NCBI RefSeq assembly: GCF_004329715.1
Contig: NZ_JXSY01000025.1
Coordinates: 1 to 34,236, forward strand
Source: Bowmanella sp. JS7-9
GTDB lineage: Bacteria; Pseudomonadota; Gammaproteobacteria; Enterobacterales; Alteromonadaceae
Direction: 5' to 3'
DNA length: 34,236 nucleotides
In this document: in pieces, positions 28,674 to 34,236 of the stretch
Numbering within the stretch: the first letter of the stretch is position 1
How the letters are laid out: each line of letters starts with the position of its first letter
Program-made: the position numbers and the translations under genes
The notes under the pieces: model-generated
The model's input: only the letters and a program-made list of their open reading frames with translations
Databases searched by the model: none
Told to the model about the DNA's origin: nothing

Positions 28674-29173
28674 TGCGTAAGCTGTTTAACGGCTTAGTGG
28701 TAGGCCTGGCGTTAGCACTCAGTGCTGGCGCCAGCGCACACCAGCTAAAATCGGCGTTAACTAAGATGCTGTTTAATCAGCGTTCTGGCAACGTTGAAAT
28801 TATGCATCGGTTTTACATCCACGATGCCGAACATGCCCTCAAGCAACTATTCAAAACCAATGCGGATCTCATTTCCGATCAGGATGCTCAGGCGCTGTTT
28901 GCCCATTATGTTGAACAGCGATTTTTCATCAGCAACCAGGAAACACTGATACCACTGAATCTGGTCGGCTATGAAATCGAAGGCAAGTTTCTGTGGGTTT
29001 ATCAGGAAACACCCATCGATGAGGCGATAACCAGCCTGGATATCCGTAACAATGCGTTGCGTGAGATCTGGACCACTCAGGTTAATACCGTCAACATTGA
29101 AGGCATCGGCGATATAAAAACCCTGACTTTCGATGGCAACACCGAATCTCTGCAGGTGACTTTACACCCCTAA
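28673..29173 (+). CDS. DUF6702-family exported protein
   Basis: A 166-residue protein with a signal peptide (about 1-22, LSAGASA, then HQLKSALTKMLFNQRSG). The mature part resembles the DUF6702 family (EIMHRFYIHDAEHALKQLF, RFFISNQETLIPLNLVGYEI, GKFLWVYQETP, IRNNALREIWTTQVNTVNI), periplasmic proteins of unknown role that often sit beside M1-type peptidases. The ATG shares one base with the peptidase stop, so the two are made together. A partner or chaperone role for the peptidase is a reasonable guess, not evidence. Confidence 0.75.
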   Translation: MRKLFNGLVVGLALALSAGASAHQLKSALTKMLFNQRSGNVEIMHRFYIHDAEHALKQLFKTNADLISDQDAQALFAHYVEQRFFISNQETLIPLNLVGYEIEGKFLWVYQETPIDEAITSLDIRNNALREIWTTQVNTVNIEGIGDIKTLTFDGNTESLQVTLHP

Positions 29174-29256
29174 CCATGCGATTTCTGCGAAAGGTTTTCA
29201 TTTGCGGCTAAGGCGCGTAGTCTTAACCCATTGAGCACTGTTTCGCAGGAGCATGC

Positions 29257-29937
29257 ATGCTATCAGCTGTTATCGCCGCCTCTCTGTGGCTTGCATCAGA
29301 ACAAAGTCCACCGACAGTCACGCTCGGCGTACTCGTCTTTCCTCCAGAAGTAGTTATTAATCCCGACACCGGTGAATGTGAAGGCAACGCGATTAAGAAA
29401 GTCCGCGAGTTACTCACGCCTTTCATCGTACACACAGAGTGTGCGCCACCCGCAAGAATCTTCAAGATGATTGAGCACGGCGAAGTAGACTTAACTATCA
29501 ATATTAAATCCACACCCGCGGTAAAAGACTTTGTTGAGTTTGTCGACCCTGCGTACCGCTACCTAACGCTCAATCTATACGGGCATCAGGGATTCGATAC
29601 GCCGGGAACTGTCGCAGCGATCCGTGGCTTTGATTACCACGGCTATCGTACCAATCTTACTAACCAAGACTTTATCTTTGTTGACCTGCCAACCAGCATT
29701 GATGCGATTAGCATGTTTACGCGGCAACGAACTGACTATCTGTTGTCATATGAATCGCCTGCCAAAGCATTGCGCGCTTATTTTCCGGATGACACCCGCA
29801 CCCAAACACTGATGAAAGTGCCAACACATCTGGCAATCAGTAAAGTTTCACCATACCGAATGCAACTGATTAAGCATTTGAACAACCTGTATCAGACCCA
29901 AAAATTTGAGACATTCGAACGCTACACAGTTGAGTAG
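29257..29937 (+). CDS. Orphan periplasmic substrate-binding-like protein
   Basis: A 226-residue protein resembling the small solute-binding proteins of the SBP_bac_3 type: TVTLGVLVFPPEVVINPDTGECEGNAIKKVRELL, then PARIFKMIEHGEVDLTINIKS, DFVEFVDPAYRYLTLNLYG and YLLSYESPAKALRAYFPDD, ending in a C-terminal helix (NNLYQTQKFETFERYTVE). It has no permease or ATPase gene beside it, so it may be a sensor-type or orphan protein. The export signal is weak: the first 14 residues are hydrophobic but have no basic residues. AGGAG at 29247-29251 fits ATG 29257; the earlier ATG at 29253 is in another frame. Its end faces the exopolysaccharide operon. Confidence 0.7.
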   Translation: MLSAVIAASLWLASEQSPPTVTLGVLVFPPEVVINPDTGECEGNAIKKVRELLTPFIVHTECAPPARIFKMIEHGEVDLTINIKSTPAVKDFVEFVDPAYRYLTLNLYGHQGFDTPGTVAAIRGFDYHGYRTNLTNQDFIFVDLPTSIDAISMFTRQRTDYLLSYESPAKALRAYFPDDTRTQTLMKVPTHLAISKVSPYRMQLIKHLNNLYQTQKFETFERYTVE

Positions 29938-29992
29938 CTCTTCAACTATCCGGGTTAGCTTTCCAATACCGCGTCTGCAGCAAAATAGACGA

Positions 29993-30018
29993 ATAAAAAA
30001 GGCCACCGGATGGTGGCC
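29993..30018 (-). terminator. Rho-independent terminator of the exopolysaccharide operon
   Basis: GGCCACC (30001-30007) and GGTGGCC (30012-30018) form a perfect 7-bp stem with loop GGAT, running into seven T on the minus strand. It begins 7 bases past the YjbH stop. Confidence 0.92.
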
Positions 30019-30024
30019 TGAGTA

Positions 30025-32130
30025 TCAGTTCATAAAACGCGATCGCTTTTCAGTCAGATCCAATAACTGAACAGGTCGCTGTAAAATCTGCCCCCCATCC
30101 CTTGCAATAGGGATCCACGGGAATTTTGCTTTACCTGTCGCCGGTCTGAAAACAAATAGGTCCACAGGTACCGTTATATAAAAGCCTTTAGTAAAACTGC
30201 CTTCCCCATATTCTTCTGCCGATACGTTTGTAAATGCAGCATATGCTCCAACGACGATGCCACTATCAAAGCGTTTTGCAAACTCAACCTGAACACCTTT
30301 ATCCTTGGCTAGAAATTGGCCGGCTTTAATTGATATACGCGTATTACTTAACATATCCAGAGTAGGCTCATAGGTCACATTTACATGACCAGTAAACGCT
30401 TTGTAGTCAAACAACTCAAACTCACTTTCGTAAGAACGCTGAGTGACATAATTAAGATCTACACCGAATGACCAATTTGCATCAACGGGACGATAAAGCC
30501 ACTCAGCACCCACGCCCGCGTACATAGACTCTAAATACCCCGCATAGACCTGCCCAAACGAATTCTCATCCATACGAAAAAATGAATGACCAAATAAATT
30601 TTCCAACGTGACTGTACTGCGGGTCACATATTCACGCATATTTGTTCTCACTCTGGGCAATGGAGTTGGCATTGTATCTAGCGTGTAATTAAACTTGTCA
30701 AAATTCTCCAGCAGGGTTGCTTTGGCTGTACCGATGACATTAAATTTTGAATTTAACGAGTAAACCCCCTGGATTAACACGCCTGCCTGGTAAAGATAAA
30801 ACGCTTCCGGATTACCAAACGTCTGAATAAAGAAAGTTTCAACACTTCCCCCTAGTCCAGAACGATACGCTGGTGAGTAGCGATGAGATAGTCCATCGTC
30901 TACTCCCTTTCGTTCATACGTGTCATTTAACGTAAAGGCAAAAGTTTCACCGCCAGCGGCTTGTTTAAATTTGCCCGCATCAATCTCTGTGGTTATCAGC
31001 GGCACAGCGCCAGCAAGTTCAACGACTTGATATTTTTTAACGTTATCAGGCAGTTGACTGGCTAGCACACGGCCAATTCGTTCAATACTTTCATCTGGAT
31101 CGCGATAATCTAACTGCGTTCCAAAAATCGCATATGTATCTGAATAGAATTGAGTACTCCTGACTGGGAAACCCGCATTGTTATTTAACTCAAGAAGTAA
31201 TGTATTTTCATCAACCTCATCGAAACTGGCAATCTCATTGTAACGATTAACCTCTTTAGGTAACGGCTTAACTTTCGGAGTAGTCAATGTATTAAAATTG
31301 GTCTGATAACTGAAACCAAACGTAACGGTATTTCCACGCTCGAAACGCAGTGCAAAATCAAAACCTTTCCAGCGATAATTGGCGGCAATATTCCAACGAC
31401 TATCCTGAGTTAAATCTGGGGCTCTATCATTTTGATAATGATTAGGGTCGTACTCTACACTAAATCGTAATGGTCGCCACGGAGACTGATATTCCAATCC
31501 GCCAAACCACGCGGCCTGCCCTGAAAAAAATTTGTCGAACTCTACCTTCCCACCAACTCCTGAAAAGCCGATGGGGCGAGTACAAAATCTATCTGCCAAT
31601 TGGCAGAAAGGATTAACCGCATTGTCATTTTGACCTAAATATCCAAATCCTAATCCAAGATGTAAATCAAAATCGCCCCAGCGCTTGCTGAGCGTGAGGT
31701 ATTCACTGCTAAAAACACCTGTACCACCAATATCCTTAAACCCTACAGAAAATTCTGGTAACCAATAATTTTCTTCCAACAGCCTGAATTTGACATCAAT
31801 ACCTTTATCCTTCCAGGTTTGATCGCCACTAAACGCTTCAGACTGGCTATATAGCAAATTTCTGACATCAGTATAACGTACGGTCGATTCCATCCAGGGA
31901 AACAATTGCAAACTAACCGACCAAAATCGATACTGATCATTGTCAGAATAATTGAGTGAAATGCTACCTTCTGGAGCCATCCTAGATGTAGGAGTTTGTA
32001 TCAAACCTGTACCACCAAATACTGTCTGTGAGTACAGATTGCTATCTACATAATCTTCTGTTTGTGCGTACAGATTACTAGCATGCAAACCACTTAAAAA
32101 GGTCAGGCTAGCGACCAATCGATACTTCAT
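30025..32130 (-). CDS. yjbH: YjbH/GfcD-family exopolysaccharide outer-membrane protein
   Basis: A 701-residue exported protein of the YjbH family (DUF940). A signal peptide (about 1-22, LHASNLYA) precedes the family opening TVFGGTGLIQTPTSRMAPEGSIS, and most of the rest is amphipathic beta strands (FWSVSLQLFPWMESTVRYTD, YESEFELFDYKAFTGHVNVTYEP, SGIVVGAYAAFTNVS). YjbH is thought to be an outer-membrane barrel or pair of barrels for secretion of an exopolysaccharide or group 4 capsule; the mechanism is unproven. The segment RIGRVLASQLPDNVKKYQVVEL is the periplasmic linker typical of the family. It overlaps the preceding gene by 4 bases (ATGA) and is the last gene before the terminator. The region is clearly AT-rich. 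Confidence 0.9.
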   Translation of the reverse strand: MKYRLVASLTFLSGLHASNLYAQTEDYVDSNLYSQTVFGGTGLIQTPTSRMAPEGSISLNYSDNDQYRFWSVSLQLFPWMESTVRYTDVRNLLYSQSEAFSGDQTWKDKGIDVKFRLLEENYWLPEFSVGFKDIGGTGVFSSEYLTLSKRWGDFDLHLGLGFGYLGQNDNAVNPFCQLADRFCTRPIGFSGVGGKVEFDKFFSGQAAWFGGLEYQSPWRPLRFSVEYDPNHYQNDRAPDLTQDSRWNIAANYRWKGFDFALRFERGNTVTFGFSYQTNFNTLTTPKVKPLPKEVNRYNEIASFDEVDENTLLLELNNNAGFPVRSTQFYSDTYAIFGTQLDYRDPDESIERIGRVLASQLPDNVKKYQVVELAGAVPLITTEIDAGKFKQAAGGETFAFTLNDTYERKGVDDGLSHRYSPAYRSGLGGSVETFFIQTFGNPEAFYLYQAGVLIQGVYSLNSKFNVIGTAKATLLENFDKFNYTLDTMPTPLPRVRTNMREYVTRSTVTLENLFGHSFFRMDENSFGQVYAGYLESMYAGVGAEWLYRPVDANWSFGVDLNYVTQRSYESEFELFDYKAFTGHVNVTYEPTLDMLSNTRISIKAGQFLAKDKGVQVEFAKRFDSGIVVGAYAAFTNVSAEEYGEGSFTKGFYITVPVDLFVFRPATGKAKFPWIPIARDGGQILQRPVQLLDLTEKRSRFMN

Positions 32131-32858
32131 TTTACAACCCTGTTTTTCAATAACTCGACCATAAGTTCATTGATTGTCTTTTCTATATCGCTAAACATTC
32201 GTTCCTTTAAAGGCACATACAAGATATCCCCCGGCATGGCCTGTTGAGAATGGGGATTCCAGTAGCCAACTCCCAGTTTCGATACAAGTCCACGCGAATC
32301 AATGCGCCACACCAAACTTTCATCAGCTAATGAGAATGTATCTGCGTACTGGGCAAGCACCGAAATAACGTCTTCATGTAATTTTGGTTCAATCATGCGT
32401 TCCGTCCCTGACCACCCAACAACCAAAATAGTTGGTTGTTCTGTCGGAACAGATAGCCAAAAACGACCTGCTGGTAAATAAGGGTTAGTCTCTCTGTTTA
32501 GAATATTGATAAACGGGTCGAATATAACCGGGAGTCTTCTGACCAATTGCCATTGTTTCACTGAATCTATAATTGATAAAACAACTTGACTATCCTGAGA
32601 GTCTAACGTTTCAGCATAGTTGTAAAGTAAAGTTAATAACGATTCTCTTGTCTTCTCAATTGTGCGGTCAGAATCTGCATACAACATAGATGAGGGCCAA
32701 TACCAATTGGTGAACTCCATATATTGATTAGATATATGTTTGACCGGCACTGGGTTATTCAATGTAATTGGCACAGAAATTCGGTCAAATGCGCTCAGCA
32801 CGTTAGAAATTAATAAGAAACTAAAAAAAATTACCACACGGAGAACATTATTGTTCAT
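32127..32858 (-). CDS. yjbG: GfcC/YjbG-family capsule biosynthesis protein
   Basis: A 243-residue exported protein with a signal peptide (about 1-23, FFSFLLISNVLSA). The mature part fits GfcC: a beta-grasp-type region (VVLSIIDSVKQWQLVRRLPV, FDPFINILNRETNPYLPAGRFWLSV split by loops) and a C-terminal part with PGDILYVPLKERMFSDIEKTI. In E. coli, GfcC is a periplasmic component of group 4 capsule production. Here it lies between YjbF (11-base overlap) and YjbH (4-base overlap), in the standard order F-G-H, so the three are translated together. Confidence 0.87.
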   Translation of the reverse strand: MNNNVLRVVIFFSFLLISNVLSAFDRISVPITLNNPVPVKHISNQYMEFTNWYWPSSMLYADSDRTIEKTRESLLTLLYNYAETLDSQDSQVVLSIIDSVKQWQLVRRLPVIFDPFINILNRETNPYLPAGRFWLSVPTEQPTILVVGWSGTERMIEPKLHEDVISVLAQYADTFSLADESLVWRIDSRGLVSKLGVGYWNPHSQQAMPGDILYVPLKERMFSDIEKTINELMVELLKNRVVK

Positions 32859-33522
32859 TGCTTAATTCCCTGAATAATTTACTTAAAAACGTAAATTTCA
32901 ACGCGTTCTCTGTGCCACGAAAGTTTATTTCAGCTTGCAACAACACATGTCTCTGACAATCAAAACGATAGATATTAGAGTACGTAGAATTGGAATTTCT
33001 ATCTTCAATGAATGCTCGTTCGGTAATAACTTCTTTTACCACCTTAACACAAAAGTTTTCCTTATTGATTTCGATGGTTGCCTGATAAGGAGCCTGCAAG
33101 TTCGAGGATATTTCCGTCCTGGAATCATCTTTCCAATGTAAATGCGCAATATATTCTTGAGCATCATTAAATGTAGGCAACGGATCCGGTGTTAAAGGTA
33201 ACAAATATAGTAATTCTGGCCGAGTGCCATAGGTTTTGATAATTCGCCAACGGTCAAAAACAATCATGCGCTGTCGATCTTCTGTAGCTACAACTAATTT
33301 ATCGTTATCTTCAAAAATTGTGCTCAATAAAATTTGCTTATTGGCATCTTCGACAAGCACTAAATCCTCTGACGAAGCACCAATTTGTTCCCAGGTTAAT
33401 TGGACAGGCTCATATTCTTTAAGCGCCAATTGAAACGAATCTTTGAAGATTCGATAGGTATTTGAGCACCCACTTACAACTAAAATACATACGGTAAATA
33501 ATGAGCTATATACAAAACGCAT
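32848..33522 (-). CDS. yjbF: YjbF/GfcB-family lipoprotein
   Basis: A 224-residue lipoprotein with the lipobox VVSGC (Cys19). The family features are YEPVQLTWEQIGASSEDLVL near the mature start, DRQRMIVFDRWRIIKTYGT with the conserved Trp, and a C-terminal beta region with two cysteines (FCVKVVKEV and RFDCQRHVLLQA). GfcB-type lipoproteins work with GfcC and GfcD in exopolysaccharide or capsule assembly at the outer membrane. No clear Shine-Dalgarno sequence precedes the ATG; a terminator-like hairpin lies 22 bases upstream, so its translation and transcription are probably lower than for the first gene. Confidence 0.85.
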   Translation of the reverse strand: MRFVYSSLFTVCILVVSGCSNTYRIFKDSFQLALKEYEPVQLTWEQIGASSEDLVLVEDANKQILLSTIFEDNDKLVVATEDRQRMIVFDRWRIIKTYGTRPELLYLLPLTPDPLPTFNDAQEYIAHLHWKDDSRTEISSNLQAPYQATIEINKENFCVKVVKEVITERAFIEDRNSNSTYSNIYRFDCQRHVLLQAEINFRGTENALKFTFLSKLFRELSNEQ

Positions 33523-33537
33523 AAAAGTTCTACTAAT

Positions 33538-33561
33538 AAAAAAGGCCGCTAGCTAGCGGCC
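33538..33561 (-). terminator. Internal terminator/attenuator between first and second exopolysaccharide genes
   Basis: GGCCGCTAGCTAGCGGCC (33544-33561) is a perfect 18-base palindrome followed, on the minus strand, by six T (33543-33538). The loop must be taken from the palindrome centre, leaving about a 7-bp GC-rich stem. It lies 20 bases after the stop of the small first gene and 16 bases before the YjbF start, so it should reduce read-through into yjbFGH. Confidence 0.8.
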
Positions 33562-33580
33562 CTTAAACGAGAAAATAAAA

Positions 33581-33913
33581 TTAGTGTAATGTAACTACGG
33601 TCGCTGGATACGTGCTGATAACTGTTACTGGGATTGAAACAGTACCAGTACCACTGACCGTTACGGTAGTAGTTACCTGTGTGTTCACGCAAATGTTACC
33701 GTCTAAGGCGTCTCCGGCATTACACACTCTACGCTGAACATCCATAGAAGTTTGTTCGTCACTACCAGTAAACTGTGCGCCACCAACAACTGCAACTGTA
33801 CTAGCCACAATAGCAGTTTCTAATGACAGACCGGTTCCCATAACACCTTCAGCTGCATGCGCGCTTCCTGCCATCGCTACAGTTAACAAGCTAGAAATAA
33901 TTAACTTTTTCAT
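33581..33913 (-). CDS. Small Thr/Val-rich exported protein, YjbE/GfcA-like by position
   Basis: A 110-residue exported protein. The signal peptide is about 1-20 (MAGSAHA), with AAGGAT 9 bases before the ATG. The mature part has a hydrophobic segment (AIVASTVAVVGGAQF), two cysteines in a short loop (RVCNAGDALDGNICVN) and a C-terminal run of Thr/Val beta-type sequence (TTTVTVSGTGTVSIPVTVIS). E. coli YjbE and GfcA, the first genes of the same operon type, are also small exported proteins rich in Thr, Ser and Ala, so position and composition suggest equivalence; I see no clear residue-level similarity. It may be a secreted structural or amyloid-like partner of the polymer, which is speculation. 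Confidence 0.65.
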   Translation of the reverse strand: MKKLIISSLLTVAMAGSAHAAEGVMGTGLSLETAIVASTVAVVGGAQFTGSDEQTSMDVQRRVCNAGDALDGNICVNTQVTTTVTVSGTGTVSIPVTVISTYPATVVTLH

Positions 33914-33945
33914 CTTCGATCCTTGCGGTTAAAAAATATTCGCCA

Positions 33946-33974
33946 AGAATAATCCACCAATGCAGGTTTCGCAA
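33946..33974 (-). promoter_or_regulatory. Promoter of the exopolysaccharide operon
   Basis: On the minus strand TTGCGA (33974-33969) and TATTCT (33951-33946) are 17 bases apart. The expected start is near 33939, giving a leader of about 26 bases with the AAGGAT ribosome-binding site. Confidence 0.6.
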
Positions 33975-34117
33975 CTTGTTTATAGAAGTATTTTGTATAG
34001 TTGAATGCAGTGATTATCAAATATTCAGGATGATATACAGCTGGATTTAGGCAGCGAAAATCTCCATGGAAATAAACCAATCTTCAGGCAATATATGCTC
34101 GCAAACACCTCTAAGCA

Positions 34118-34139
34118 CTAAATTGTAGGAGCAATTTAG
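34118..34139. repeat. Perfect inverted repeat upstream of exopolysaccharide operon
   Basis: CTAAATTG and CAATTTAG are 8-base perfect arms around TAGGAG. It has no T-run, so it is not a terminator. It could be an operator or an RNA hairpin; its position is about 145 bases upstream of the operon promoter. Confidence 0.5.
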
Positions 34140-34162
34140 GACGTCGTAGCCGGTTCGAAAGA

Positions 34163-34184
34163 CATTTTACCGAGAGATAAAATG
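34163..34184. repeat. Second perfect inverted repeat next to the rRNA-type terminator
   Basis: CATTTTA and TAAAATG are 7-base perfect arms around an 8-base loop (CCGAGAGA). It lies two bases from the terminator stem at 34187. The AT-rich arms make it a weak hairpin; an operator is possible. Confidence 0.45.
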
Positions 34185-34186
34185 CA

Positions 34187-34213
34187 AAAAACCCAGCACA
34201 AGGCTGGGTTTTT
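34187..34213 (-). terminator. Terminator of the probable rRNA operon
   Basis: AAAAACCCAGC and GCTGGGTTTTT are perfect 11-base arms around ACAAG. On the minus strand the T-run is six long; the plus strand also has five T, so it could act both ways. It is placed just after the presumed 5S rRNA end. Confidence 0.88.
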
Positions 34214-34226
34214 CACGTTAATTGGG

Positions 34227-34236
34227 AGCCTGGCGG
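34227..34236 (-). rRNA. Probable 3' end of 5S rRNA (cut by window edge)
   Basis: On the minus strand the last bases read CCGCCAGGCT, the conserved 3' end of gammaproteobacterial 5S rRNA (usually ending in GCCAGGC). A strong terminator follows 13 bases later, as at the end of an rRNA operon. The 5S ends are self-complementary, so the plus-strand reading (GCCTGGCGG) also resembles a 5S 5' end; that is less likely, because no 23S gene precedes it here and a terminator lies in front. Only ten bases support this. Confidence 0.5.

Larger units (their letters stand above)
33914..34236. other. 323-base non-coding stretch between exopolysaccharide operon and probable rRNA operon
   Basis: I find no gene here. 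Reading leftward it holds a probable 5S rRNA end, a strong terminator, two perfect inverted repeats, and the promoter of the exopolysaccharide operon close to its first gene. Between the repeats and the promoter (about 33975-34117) I see only AT-rich sequence with a short TCCATGGA palindrome. Confidence 0.7.

Noticed and set aside
29253-29270. Earlier ATG at 29253 as the start of the binding-protein-like gene
   Set aside because: It is in a different frame from the conserved protein, and AGGAG would be only one base away.
34228-34236. Plus-strand 5S rRNA 5' end
   Set aside because: GCCTGGCGG fits both 5S ends, but no 23S gene precedes it on the plus strand and a terminator lies directly in front.

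Overview
The window reads as a chromosomal segment of a Gram-negative gammaproteobacterium, most likely from the Alteromonadales (Alteromonadaceae-like; genus not resolvable by eye). The signs are single-Kdo LPS chemistry (kdkA), an slmA-type nucleoid occlusion gene behind coaBC-dut, an imuA-imuB-dnaE2 mutasome under a LexA box, a yjbEFGH-type exopolysaccharide operon, and several outer-membrane or lipoprotein genes. It is mostly core chromosome. I see no phage genes, no insertion sequence, no CRISPR array and no tRNA.

Layout. 1-224 (-) is the 5' end of an LPS-type glycosyltransferase that runs off the left edge. 307-4686 (+) is a tight envelope-sugar cluster: Kdo kinase, Wzi-like capsule outer-membrane protein, CDP-glycerol synthesis (tagD) and use (TagB/TagF-like transferase), then coaD and a gamma-glutamylcyclotransferase-like gene. 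4683-7381 (-) holds mutM, a one-helix membrane protein, rpmG, rpmB and radC, with a good promoter in front of rpmB. 7507-9766 (+) is coaBC-dut-slmA, closed by a UACG-tetraloop terminator. 9907-11535 (+) is a chemoreceptor. 11570-13195 (-) is an M28-type lipoprotein peptidase facing two tandem TetR-family genes (13317-14648 +), each preceded by an inverted repeat. 14727-17339 (+) has a DUF1820 protein, a DUF885 metallopeptidase-like protein and a coiled-coil membrane protein. An EVE-domain gene (-) follows. 17933-23107 (+) is the SOS mutasome imuA-imuB-dnaE2. 23104-26028 (-) is a large secreted, cysteine-rich beta-helix protein of unknown role. 26205-29173 (+) is an M1-type peptidase translationally coupled to a DUF6702 protein, followed by an orphan periplasmic binding-protein-like gene. 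30025-33913 (-) is a four-gene exopolysaccharide (yjb/gfc-type) operon, clearly more AT-rich than the rest. The extreme right edge looks like the 3' end of a minus-strand 5S rRNA followed by its terminator, so an rRNA operon probably lies just outside the window.

How the genes work together. Both ends of the window deal with surface polysaccharide. On the left, LPS core building, Kdo phosphorylation and an unusual CDP-glycerol branch suggest that glycerol phosphate is added to a surface glycan. On the right, the YjbEFGH-type machinery suggests export or anchoring of a second polymer. The centre is housekeeping (CoA synthesis, base-excision repair, ribosomal proteins, dUTPase, division-site control) plus inducible translesion synthesis. 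The least explained items are the beta-helix protein, the CDP-glycerol module, the M1-DUF6702 pair, and the stacked inverted repeats between the rRNA terminator and the exopolysaccharide operon.
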